The notes under the pieces are model-generated. The model was not told the origin of the DNA, did no database searches, and saw only the letters and a list, made by a program, of their open reading frames with translations. From Pseudomonas helleri (GTDB lineage Bacteria; Pseudomonadota; Gammaproteobacteria; Pseudomonadales; Pseudomonadaceae), in contig NZ_JYLD01000013.1 of assembly GCF_001043025.1 (NCBI RefSeq), positions 62,001 to 126,000 of the forward strand: a stretch of 64,000 bases of DNA, written 5' to 3'. A program made the translations under genes and the position numbers. Position 1 is the stretch's first letter, and each line of letters begins with the position of its first letter. Below are positions 51,037 to 58,585 of this stretch, piece by piece.

Positions 51037-52254
51037 CTAGTCACTGACAGCTTCGCAAAACTTGCGAATCGCTTTGCAGGCGGCCAGCAACGACGCCTCA
51101 TCCAGTGCATAGGCAATGCGGATGTAAGGCGCCAGGCCAAACGCGCTGCCCGGCACCACCGCCACATTGGCTTCGTCGAGCAGGGCATGAGCGACGTCTT
51201 CGTCGGTGTGCAACACGCGCCCACCGGCAGACGTTCTGCCAAGCAGCCCCGCACAGTTGGCAAACACGTAAAACGCACCTGCCGGTATGGCGCATTCCAG
51301 TCCGGGTGTCGTGTTCAACTGTTCGACCAGCAAATCCCGTCGGCCCTGAAACGCGGCCCGGCTCTGCCCGATGAAATCCTTAGGCCCCTCCAATGCTGCC
51401 AGCGCCGCCTGTTGCGACACAGAGCACGCCCCGGACGTCTGCTGGCCTTGGAGTTTTTCCATGGCCTCCAGCAACCAGCGTGGCCCGGTGGCAAAGCCAA
51501 TGCGCCAGCCAGTCATGGCGTAGGCCTTGGAAACGCCATTCATGGTCAAGGTTCTGGCGGCCAGACGCGGTTCAACCTGGGCCAGGGTGAAGAACGCCTG
51601 GTCATCGAATATCAAATGCTCGTAGATGTCGTCGGCCAGGATCAGCACATGCGGGTGGGCCAGCAGTACCTCGGCCAGCGCTTGCAGCTCCGCCCAGTTG
51701 TACACCGCACCTGTCGGGTTGGACGGCGAGTTGAGGATCAACCAGCGGGTTTGCGGCGTGATTGCCGCGGCGAGCAAGTCCGGGGTCAATTTGAACTCGG
51801 CATCACAGGTGACAATACGGGTTTGGCCGCCGCACAACTGAACCATCTCCGGGTAACTGACCCAGTATGGCGCCGGTACGATGACCTCGTCACCTTCATT
51901 CAAGGTGGCCGCCAGGGCGTTGTAGATCACTTGTTTGCCGCCGCTGCACACCAGGGTGTCGGCCCAGGTCACGGGTAGGCCGTTCTCACGGCGGAACTTG
52001 GCCGCAACGGCTTCGCGCAATGAACGCACGCCGGCCACCTGGGTGTAACGGGTATGGCCCGCCTCAATGGCCTGGATGGCAGCGGCGCGCACATGCGCCG
52101 GGGTGTCGAAATCCGGCTCGCCTGCGCACAACGAGATGATCGTCGCGCCTTGCGCCCGACGTTCTGCCACACGGTCCATGATCTGGTAAGTAGCCGAAGG
52201 TTGGGCACTGGCCAGCCGCTGGTTCAGGCGCTGGATGTCAGTACTGAGGCTCAT
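51037..52254 (-). CDS. Class I/II PLP aminotransferase (aspartate/tyrosine type)
   Basis: 405 residues. Fold type I aminotransferase motifs: LCAGEPDFDTP near the N-terminus, SGGKQVIYNAL, NSPSNPTGAVY, the Asp of LILADDIYEHL, and the PLP Lys in MNGVSKAYAMTGWRIGF near 240. It resembles the aspartate aminotransferase Ib group with wide amino-donor use. Its start overlaps the first RraA-like gene by 4 bases, so it belongs to a three-gene catabolic operon and probably makes the oxo acid that those aldolases cleave. The amino acid is not known. Confidence 0.88.
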   Translation of the reverse strand: MSLSTDIQRLNQRLASAQPSATYQIMDRVAERRAQGATIISLCAGEPDFDTPAHVRAAAIQAIEAGHTRYTQVAGVRSLREAVAAKFRRENGLPVTWADTLVCSGGKQVIYNALAATLNEGDEVIVPAPYWVSYPEMVQLCGGQTRIVTCDAEFKLTPDLLAAAITPQTRWLILNSPSNPTGAVYNWAELQALAEVLLAHPHVLILADDIYEHLIFDDQAFFTLAQVEPRLAARTLTMNGVSKAYAMTGWRIGFATGPRWLLEAMEKLQGQQTSGACSVSQQAALAALEGPKDFIGQSRAAFQGRRDLLVEQLNTTPGLECAIPAGAFYVFANCAGLLGRTSAGGRVLHTDEDVAHALLDEANVAVVPGSAFGLAPYIRIAYALDEASLLAACKAIRKFCEAVSD

Positions 52255-52910
52255 CCGTGCTTACTCTGCAAGTGGTGATAGCCCAGCGCTGCGCGGGCGT
52301 CTTTCAAGGATTTGCCCTGAGCGATCTGCTGGCGGATTTCGGCTTCTGCCGATTCGATCTGACGGGCGCACGCGGCAACTTCTGCGGCGCGGGCACGCGG
52401 CACGATGACCACGCCGTTGGCGTCGGCCACGACGATGTCGCGGGCGCACACACGGGCGCTGCCGATGGACACGGGCTGATTCACCGACTGCACTTGCACG
52501 CGGTCTTTGCCGGTGCGCATAAAACGCCCTTTGCTGAACACCGGGTAGCCGTCATGCAAGGCTTTGCTGACATCCCGGCAAACCCCGTCGATGACCGTGG
52601 CGGCGATGGCCCGGCTGCCTGCGTACTGGGTCATGATGTCGCCCCAGACTGTGCAGTCGGTGCGCCCGCCGTTATCGATCACCACCACGTCGCCGGGGGC
52701 TACGTCATCAATAAAGTCGCCCACCGTCCCCGGCGGAACGCTGGCCGAAACGTATTGCACGGTGAATGCAGGCCCCACAACCACCTGGGTGTAGTTGGCC
52801 AGGGGGGCGATGCCCAGGCACTGGCCGGGCAAGCCGAGTTTGTCCAGGGCATCAGAGACGCCGGGGGTGTCCAGCCCTTCAAACAGGGCTACCAACTGCT
52901 GATCATTCAT
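52251..52910 (-). CDS. RraA-family HMG/CHA-type aldolase, copy 1
   Basis: 219 residues. The Asp91-x20-Arg112-Asp113 pattern (WGD ... GVCRDV) is the metal- and pyruvate-binding signature of 4-hydroxy-4-methyl-2-oxoglutarate / 4-carboxy-4-hydroxy-2-oxoadipate aldolases, so it is likely an enzyme rather than a plain RNase E inhibitor. It cleaves a 4-hydroxy-2-oxo acid to pyruvate plus a second oxo acid. The start overlaps copy 2 by 4 bases and the end overlaps the aminotransferase. Confidence 0.83.
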   Translation of the reverse strand: MNDQQLVALFEGLDTPGVSDALDKLGLPGQCLGIAPLANYTQVVVGPAFTVQYVSASVPPGTVGDFIDDVAPGDVVVIDNGGRTDCTVWGDIMTQYAGSRAIAATVIDGVCRDVSKALHDGYPVFSKGRFMRTGKDRVQVQSVNQPVSIGSARVCARDIVVADANGVVIVPRARAAEVAACARQIESAEAEIRQQIAQGKSLKDARAALGYHHLQSKHG

Positions 52911-53575
52911 TGTGCGTGCTCCGCATTGATGGCATCGAACTGACTGTCGTGCATGACCTCGGCCACTGAGCGGCCGGCGCGAATGGCATCGACCATGGCG
53001 TTTTGGCGGCGGGTGATGCGCTCGCCGATCGTCACAACCTGCTCAATGGCGGCTTGAGGTACAAACACCGTGCCGCAGTTGTCGGCGATCACGTAGTCGT
53101 CTTCACTGACCTCGACGCCTGCGACCGTGATCGTCACCGCCGAGTCGATCTGCACCACCCGGTTGCGTGCGCTGATCATGGTTATGCCACGGCCAAACAC
53201 CGGGTAACCAATGGACGCGTTGCCGTCGATGTCACGGCTGAAGCCGTCAATCACCGTGCCGCGCACACGTTTGCTGACAGCGGCATTGGCCAGGGTGTCG
53301 CCCCAGCACGAGATGCCCTCAAGGCCTCCGGCGATCACCAGCACCCGTTCATCGCTGTCGATACGTTCAACCACCGGGGTGATCAGGTGCACGGTGGGCA
53401 GGTTGTCGCCTTTGGGGCCGAGCAGCACGGTGCTGGCGCGGCCGACGATTTTGGGGCAGTTCCACAAGGGGCGCAGGCCAGCGGTGGCGCCTTTGATGCC
53501 AAGGAAATCGAGGGCATCAGACACCGTGTTGGTGTCCAGCGCGGCCAAACGGTCAAGCAAGCAGGGGAGCTTCAT
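52907..53575 (-). CDS. RraA-family HMG/CHA-type aldolase, copy 2
   Basis: 222 residues, first gene of the operon. The same Asp93-x20-Arg114-Asp115 signature is present (WGD ... GFSRDI). It is distinctly diverged from copy 1 (GGLEGISCWGD against GGRTDCTVWGD), so the two may form a heteromer or use different substrates. It faces the LysR gene at 53682 across a 106-base promoter region. Confidence 0.83.
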   Translation of the reverse strand: MKLPCLLDRLAALDTNTVSDALDFLGIKGATAGLRPLWNCPKIVGRASTVLLGPKGDNLPTVHLITPVVERIDSDERVLVIAGGLEGISCWGDTLANAAVSKRVRGTVIDGFSRDIDGNASIGYPVFGRGITMISARNRVVQIDSAVTITVAGVEVSEDDYVIADNCGTVFVPQAAIEQVVTIGERITRRQNAMVDAIRAGRSVAEVMHDSQFDAINAEHAQ

Positions 53576-53622
53576 GGGGGGAACCTCGGTGGTGACGAAG
53601 GCGCCCAGTGTCGAGGAGTGTG

Positions 53623-53647
53623 TTTGATAGGTATATTACGAATCAAA
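53623..53647. promoter_or_regulatory. Candidate LysR-type operator in the divergent promoter
   Basis: TTTGAT (53623-53628) and ATCAAA (53642-53647) form an inverted repeat; TTTGATAGGT is shared exactly with the site at 54591. Position between the RraA operon and the LysR gene suits autoregulation. Confidence 0.45.
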
Positions 53648-53681
53648 TAAGCGTCAGATACGCCAAACCTATGGATAAACC

Positions 53682-54575
53682 ATGATCAATTTCCGTCTGA
53701 TCCGTCACCTCTGGTTGTTCCTCGCCGTGGCTGAAGAGCAAAACTTCGGCCGCGCCGCCAAGCGCCTGGGCATGTCGCAACCGCCCTTGAGCGAGCAGAT
53801 TCAGGTGCTTGAGCAAGCGCTTAAGGTCAAGTTGTTTGATCGCTCCCGGCGCGGTGCCAAATTGACCCCGGTGGGCGCGGCGATCCTGCCGGCGGTACGT
53901 AAATTCGCCGAGCAACTGGAGCGTCTGGAACTGGCCGTTGAAGAAGCCGTGGCCGGCCAGTCGGGGGTTCTGACCATTGGGGCAATTTCTACGGCGATGT
54001 TCGATGTACTGCCGGGCTTGATTGAACAATTGAAAAACGACTATCCGCACCTGACCGTCTCGGTGCGTGAAATCGACAGTGTTGAAGCCGTACCGGCCCT
54101 CGAAACGTCAGACATTGACCTGGCGTTTGCCCGTCTGGACGGTGACTTGGGCGCGTCGATCAAGTCGTTGCCATTGTTCGAAGACCGACTGGTGGTGGCG
54201 ATGGCCGCGGATCACCCCTTGGCTTCGCGCAGCCGGATAAACCTGTCCAGCCTGGCCAATGAACCGTTGGTGATGTTCTCGCGCAAAGTCAGCCCGGTGT
54301 ATTTCGACAACCTGATCGCCACCTGCAAGGCCAGCGGTTTTTCGCCACGGGTGTTGCACGAAGTACGCTCGGTGGCGTCACAAATTGCCTTTGTCAGTTA
54401 TGGGCAGGGCATTGCGCTGGTTCCGGCGTCCTTGAAAAAACTGGCCCCCGCCAACGTGGTGTTTCGCCCGTTGAGCCAGAAGCTCAATGTGGTGACCACC
54501 GCGGTGGCCTGGAATGCCGAGCGTGCCAATCCGCTGATCGATGAAATCATTGCCAGATTCCGCGACAAGGTATGA
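53682..54575 (+). CDS. LysR-family transcriptional regulator
   Basis: 297 residues. Helix-turn-helix HLWLFLAVAEEQNFGRAAKR and QPPLSEQIQVLEQALKVKLF, then an effector domain (DLAFARLDGD, DHPLASRSRINL). The sequence follows the CatM/BenM/TfdR-like branch that regulates aromatic and other catabolic operons. Divergent from the RraA/aminotransferase operon and upstream of an alpha/beta hydrolase; shared sequence motifs in both promoters suggest that it controls both. Confidence 0.86.
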   Translation: MINFRLIRHLWLFLAVAEEQNFGRAAKRLGMSQPPLSEQIQVLEQALKVKLFDRSRRGAKLTPVGAAILPAVRKFAEQLERLELAVEEAVAGQSGVLTIGAISTAMFDVLPGLIEQLKNDYPHLTVSVREIDSVEAVPALETSDIDLAFARLDGDLGASIKSLPLFEDRLVVAMAADHPLASRSRINLSSLANEPLVMFSRKVSPVYFDNLIATCKASGFSPRVLHEVRSVASQIAFVSYGQGIALVPASLKKLAPANVVFRPLSQKLNVVTTAVAWNAERANPLIDEIIARFRDKV

Positions 54576-54594
54576 ATCCGGGTCTGTGGTTTTG

Positions 54595-54609
54595 ATAGGT
54601 TTGGCCTAT
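54595..54609. promoter_or_regulatory. LysR-type box ATAGG-N5-CCTAT
   Basis: A perfect inverted repeat of the T-N11-A type upstream of the alpha/beta hydrolase gene; its left part lies in TTTGATAGGT (54591-54600), also found at 53623. Confidence 0.5.
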
Positions 54610-54691
54610 AAAAACCTAACAGAATAAGGAATGTACAGCCGCAGCAATTGCCCCGACATTGGCGCTTTGTTTTTTGTACCAGAGGTTTTAC

Positions 54692-55504
54692 GTGCCAACC
54701 CTTGCCAGCTTTACCCACCACCAGTTGCCGCTTAACGTCCAGGGCGTGCCGATGAATGTCGCCGCCATCCACCGCGAAGGCCATTTGGCCCCGATTGTGT
54801 TCCTGCATGGTTTTGGCTCGACCAAAGAAGACTATGCCGACATTGCCCTGCAGTCAGCGTTCGCCGGCCATCCATTCCTGGCCTTCGATGCCCCTGGGTG
54901 TGGTGAAACCCGCTGCGATGACCTGTCGCGGGTCAGCATTCCATTCCAGCTACAAACCGCCCTTCAGGTATTGGAGCATTTCGGTATTGAGCGCTTTCAC
55001 GTGGTCGGCCATTCCATGGGCGGGCTGAATGCGCTGTTACTGGCCCACCAGTACCCTGAGCGGGTGCTGAGCTTTGTCGATATCGAAGGCAATATTGCCC
55101 CCGAAGACTGTTTTCTCAGCCGCCAGATCGTGGATTACCCGGCCCAGGATCCGCAGGCGTTTTTCAATGCCTTTATCGAACGCACCCGCCAGGTACCGGT
55201 ATTTGCCAGCGCGCTTTATTCAGCAAGCTTGCGCCACAAGGTACGAGCTGAGGCGGTGCGCGGGATATTCGAGTCGATAGTCGATTTGTCTGATAACGCC
55301 GACCTGATGGGCAAATTCCTCAGTCTGAGTTGCCCGCGCCTGTTTATGTATGGCGAACAGAACGCCTCGTTGTCGTACCTGTCATCCATTCAACGTGCGG
55401 GCGTGCAACTGGCGCAGATACCGGCCTGCGGACACTTCCCCATGTACTCCAATCCGACCGAAATGTGGCGCCGGATCGCCGAGTTCTACGCGCAGCATTC
55501 GTAA
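54692..55504 (+). CDS. Alpha/beta hydrolase
   Basis: 270 residues from GTG 54692, which has AGAGGT at a good distance. The fold is clear: oxyanion HGFG near 42, nucleophile elbow VGHSMGG with Ser near 109, and the catalytic His in CGHFPMYSNP near 249. The length and the C-terminal half recall proline-iminopeptidase and meta-cleavage hydrolase types, but the substrate cannot be told. It may hydrolyse an ester or C-C bond in the pathway of the neighbouring aldolases. Confidence 0.82.
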   Translation: MPTLASFTHHQLPLNVQGVPMNVAAIHREGHLAPIVFLHGFGSTKEDYADIALQSAFAGHPFLAFDAPGCGETRCDDLSRVSIPFQLQTALQVLEHFGIERFHVVGHSMGGLNALLLAHQYPERVLSFVDIEGNIAPEDCFLSRQIVDYPAQDPQAFFNAFIERTRQVPVFASALYSASLRHKVRAEAVRGIFESIVDLSDNADLMGKFLSLSCPRLFMYGEQNASLSYLSSIQRAGVQLAQIPACGHFPMYSNPTEMWRRIAEFYAQHS

Positions 55505-55615
55505 GCGCTTAACCTCTCAAGGCCTCTGCGGCTTTACCGACGTACCAAAGGTATTGCCCATGCGTACGCTGGTGGCTGCAGGGGTCGACAGCCCGATCTG
55601 ATTCGGTTGGCGCTT

Positions 55616-55828
55616 TTACACCGGCACCTGCTGGGCTTCGGTGTTTTTCTGTGCAGCTTTGTCGGCGTTCTGGCCCGTGCCCAACTGCTGGCTCAAACAG
55701 TCGTAGTCCGGCGAGCGGTAACCATCCACTTTCACTTCAGTGCAGCCTTTGGTCGCGTCTTCGGCGTGGGCTGCCAGAGGCAACGCAGCACACAAAAAAA
55801 CACCGGCGAGGGCGGGGAGCAATTTCAT
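55616..55828 (-). CDS. Small exported protein of unknown function
   Basis: 70 residues. Signal peptide about 1-21 (LPALAGVFLCAALPLAAHAE), then a short mature part with two cysteines (Cys29 and Cys42 by count from Met1), CTEVKVDGYRSPDYDC, which may form a disulphide. ATG 55828 has GGAG upstream. I do not recognise a family. It is divergent from the STN-protein gene at 55956, with 127 bases between. Confidence 0.7.
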   Translation of the reverse strand: MKLLPALAGVFLCAALPLAAHAEDATKGCTEVKVDGYRSPDYDCLSQQLGTGQNADKAAQKNTEAQQVPV

Positions 55829-55923
55829 CGGGGTCTCCATGCGGGCCCGAGGAATGAGGGCCGCTATCAGAGCGAAGTCTAGAGCAGGCTGTGTGACAGT
55901 CGTGCGATGTTTTTTTGCCATCA

Positions 55924-55941
55924 CTGTAACGTCAGTTTCAT
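55924..55941 (+). promoter_or_regulatory. Weak PHO-box-like site upstream of the signalling genes
   Basis: CTGTAAC-GTCA-GTTTCAT matches the PhoB repeat CTGTCAT at 5 of 7 positions in each half with the usual 4-base spacer. It ends only 14 bases before ATG 55956, closer than normal for a PhoB promoter. Confidence 0.25.
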
Positions 55942-55955
55942 AAACGCGCTTCAGG

Positions 55956-56699
55956 ATGACGGTTTTCAAGGGCGCGCAAGCAGTGCAGCGAAGCGGAGCA
56001 AAGGGCGAGCGCAGGGCTTGGACTCACGCAGCAAGTTGCCTGGCATTGCTGTGGGCGTTGCTGTGGGCACCGCCCGCAATGACGGCAGAGGCCACGCCGC
56101 TGCTGGAAATGGACCTGCCCGCGCAAAACCTTGAGCAAGCGTTGCAAGCGTTCAGCCAGGCCACTGGCATGGCCGTGCTGGTGGACCGGGAACTGACCCG
56201 CGGGCGGCGTTCAATCGGCGTGCATGGTCGTTACACCGCCCAGCAGGCATTGGGTGTGTTACTGACAGGGAGTGGTCTGATGGCTCGATACGCCAGCAGC
56301 GACGCGTTTACCTTGCAAGTGCCTGAAGTCAGTCGCCAGGTTGAGCCGCACGGCGCCAAGGGCAGGGCGGCTGCGGCGCGGATCAACAACAGCTACGCCG
56401 CAGCTTTGCAAACGGCCATTGAACGCAGCTTGTGCGCTTCACCCCTGACCCGTCCCGGCACCTTTCGTGCGCTGGTGCAGGTATGGGTAAACCGTGAAGG
56501 TTTGATCGAACACAGCCGGCTGGTCAGCACCACCGGTGATGTACAACGCGATGAAGCATTGGTTCGCAGCCTGGGCGCCACCCGTGTCAATCGACCGGCT
56601 CCCAGTTCACTGCGCTCACCGGTGACTTTACTTTTGATGCCTGAAACCGCAGGAACACGCATGGAATGTACAGCAGGGAAAGGAGCCTCGGGGTCATGA
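55956..56699 (+). CDS. vreA: STN-domain periplasmic signalling protein (VreA-like)
   Basis: 247 residues. A signal sequence about 20-44 (ASCLALLWALLWAPPAMTAEA) leads into a secretin/TonB short N-terminal (STN) domain about 48-115 (DLPAQNLEQALQAFSQATGM, then GRYTAQQALGVLL), the part of cell-surface-signalling receptors that touches the anti-sigma factor. No barrel follows; instead a TonB-C-like domain (VQVWVNREGLIEHSRLVSTTGD) ends the protein. This matches VreA of P. aeruginosa. Its stop overlaps the sigma-factor start by 4 bases. Confidence 0.8.
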   Translation: MTVFKGAQAVQRSGAKGERRAWTHAASCLALLWALLWAPPAMTAEATPLLEMDLPAQNLEQALQAFSQATGMAVLVDRELTRGRRSIGVHGRYTAQQALGVLLTGSGLMARYASSDAFTLQVPEVSRQVEPHGAKGRAAAARINNSYAAALQTAIERSLCASPLTRPGTFRALVQVWVNREGLIEHSRLVSTTGDVQRDEALVRSLGATRVNRPAPSSLRSPVTLLLMPETAGTRMECTAGKGASGS

Positions 56700-57241
56700 A
56701 AAATTCCGGGCAGAGTACGATGGTCAGCTTGTTTCTGGCGTCTTACGAGGACTTCAAGGTGCGTTTGCGCAAGCGCCTGGGTTCTGAAGACCTGGCCAGC
56801 GATGTGCTGCACGAGACCTATTTGCGGGTAGACCGCATGGAGGTGCCGCCCAACCTGTTGCAACCCAACGCCTACCTGTACCGCATGGCCCTCAATATTG
56901 CGGCTGATCGCCGTCAGGCCGATGCGCGCCTGCTGACCGGCAGTGAAATCGAAGACCTGTTGCAACCCAGCGATGAAGCCCTTGACCCTTCACGGGTGGT
57001 GGGCGGTCAAAAAGAAATCCAGAGCCTGGTCAAAGCCCTCTATGCGCTGCCACCGCGCCAGCGCAAAATCCTCCTCGCGGCACGTGTCGAAGAAGCCCCG
57101 CACCAGGAAATTGCCAAGCGCTACGGTATCTCAACGCGCATGGTTGAAAAGGAAATCAAGGCAGCTTTAGGCTTTTGTGCGCAGCGCCTCGAAAGAAAAG
57201 TCATTCAGCGGTTCGGTCCCGGGGCCGGAAAACCGTCTTAA
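56696..57241 (+). CDS. vreI: ECF sigma factor (VreI/FecI-like)
   Basis: 181 residues. Region 2 about 10-75 (LGSEDLASDVLHETYLRVDR, AYLYRMALNIAADRRQ) and region 4 about 115-165 (LPPRQRKILLAARVEEAPHQ, YGISTRMVEKEIKAAL) are both present, as in iron-starvation-type ECF sigma factors. ATG 56696 overlaps the VreA-like stop. The FecR-like anti-sigma gene follows after 28 bases. The probable targets are the adhesin at 58586 and further secretion genes downstream. Confidence 0.87.
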   Translation: MKNSGQSTMVSLFLASYEDFKVRLRKRLGSEDLASDVLHETYLRVDRMEVPPNLLQPNAYLYRMALNIAADRRQADARLLTGSEIEDLLQPSDEALDPSRVVGGQKEIQSLVKALYALPPRQRKILLAARVEEAPHQEIAKRYGISTRMVEKEIKAALGFCAQRLERKVIQRFGPGAGKPS

Positions 57242-57269
57242 GTAATGAGTCCCTGATAATCCGTGAGAA

Positions 57270-58208
57270 TTGACGCGCTTGAACATTTTTAGCTTCCCCG
57301 CTTCCCGGGATCGGTCAAACAGCCAGCTTCAGACAGAAGCCCGGGACTGGCTGATCCTGCTGACCTCCGGCCAGGCCACGGTTGCTGATGCCAAGGCCCT
57401 GAAAAACTGGTGCGCACAGAGCCCCGAGCACGCCCAGGCATTTGAGCAGGCGAAGGTGCTGTGGCAACAGATGGCGCCTGCCGCCGCCCAGGTCCAGCAG
57501 CCGCCACGGCATTTTGGCCGCCGTGCATTTCTGGGCGCGGCCATTGCCGCTTCGGCGGCGGTGGTCATGGTGCGGGTCGGTGTGCCGGGTGGTTTTGACG
57601 GGCTCACCGCTGACTACCGCACAGCGGTCGGAGAGCAGCGCGGGGTTGATCTGAGTGAAGGTGTTCGTCTTGAACTCAACACCCAGACCCGCGTCAGCCA
57701 GCGCGACAAGGGCATCAAATTGCTGGAAGGCGAAGTGGAGGTGCTGGCCAACGCTGCGCAACCGCTCAAGGTACAGGCGGGCAAAGGCTGGCTGAGTGCT
57801 GCGCAAGCGCGTTTTAACGTACGCAACACTGACCACAGCGTCTGCGTGACGTGCCTGGACGGTTCCGTTGCGGTGCAGGTGAACGGGCGCAACCTGCGTC
57901 TGGACAGTGGCCGCCAACTGACCTACACCGCGACCCAAGTTGACGAGCCTGTGGCAGTTGATACCCAGGCAGTGGTCGCCTGGCGCGAACAGGTATTGGT
58001 GTTCAACAACGCGACGCTGGCGCACATGGTCAACGAGATCAACCGCTACCGCCCCGGCATGCTGGTGTTGCTCAACACTGAACTGGGAAAACGGCGCGTG
58101 CAGGCACGCTTCAGCCTGCAACAACTGCCAGGTGTAGCCGTAATGATCCGCGATGCCTACGGCGCCAAATGCACCGAACTGCCGGGTGGCGTGGTGTTGT
58201 TGAGTTAA
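57270..58208 (+). CDS. vreR: FecR-family anti-sigma factor (VreR-like)
   Basis: 312 residues. A cytoplasmic N-terminal domain (DUF4880-like, about 20-70: ARDWLILLTSGQATVADAKA) binds the sigma factor, one membrane segment lies at about 84-102 (AFLGAAIAASAAVVMVRVGV), and the periplasmic FecR domain (about 112-210) plus a C-terminal DUF4974-like part receive the STN signal. The start is a TTG at 57270; another TTG lies at 57279 and no ATG fits. Together with the two genes upstream it forms a complete signalling cascade. Confidence 0.85.
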   Translation: MTRLNIFSFPASRDRSNSQLQTEARDWLILLTSGQATVADAKALKNWCAQSPEHAQAFEQAKVLWQQMAPAAAQVQQPPRHFGRRAFLGAAIAASAAVVMVRVGVPGGFDGLTADYRTAVGEQRGVDLSEGVRLELNTQTRVSQRDKGIKLLEGEVEVLANAAQPLKVQAGKGWLSAAQARFNVRNTDHSVCVTCLDGSVAVQVNGRNLRLDSGRQLTYTATQVDEPVAVDTQAVVAWREQVLVFNNATLAHMVNEINRYRPGMLVLLNTELGKRRVQARFSLQQLPGVAVMIRDAYGAKCTELPGGVVLLS

Positions 58209-58585
58209 TTCCTAGACCTTGAGGAGCTGCCGAGGCACGAAGGTTGCGATCTTTTAAAATCTTCGGCAGTTCTTATCAAACACAAACTAAGTCATTGATT
58301 TTAAAAGATCTGTAGGAGCGAGCTTGCCTCGCGATCTTTTGATCTTGATTTAAGAGGCTCCGTTAAACCACGCTGGCCGATCGCAGCCTTCGTACCTCGT
58401 CAGCGACTACAGTCGCCTGTTTGCTGCGCCACGCTTGGCGTAAACCTGAGCACCGTATCGACTCCGAAGCAACAGCGTTGTTTATGAACTTTCAATGACA
58501 ATGGTTCAGTCCCGCCCTCTGCCAACTGCCTATCTCCTAAACGTGAAGCTCGCTTTCAAGCGAGAACCAATGAGGATGATTCCAG
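58209..58585. other. Intergenic region with repeat fragments before the adhesin
   Basis: Contains parts of two repeat families: a solo half of the GGAGCGAGCTTGCC element at 58310-58344 and a 30-base copy of the 44435-44463 sequence at 58383-58412. A ribosome-binding site GAGGA lies at 58572-58576. No promoter was identified with confidence, though an ECF-type promoter would be expected here. Confidence 0.55.
58310..58344. repeat. Solo half of the palindromic intergenic repeat
   Basis: CTGTAGGAGCGAGCTTGCCT followed by CGCGATCTTTTGATC, without the matching right arm. TTTTAAAAGATC just before it may be a remnant of another copy. Confidence 0.8.
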
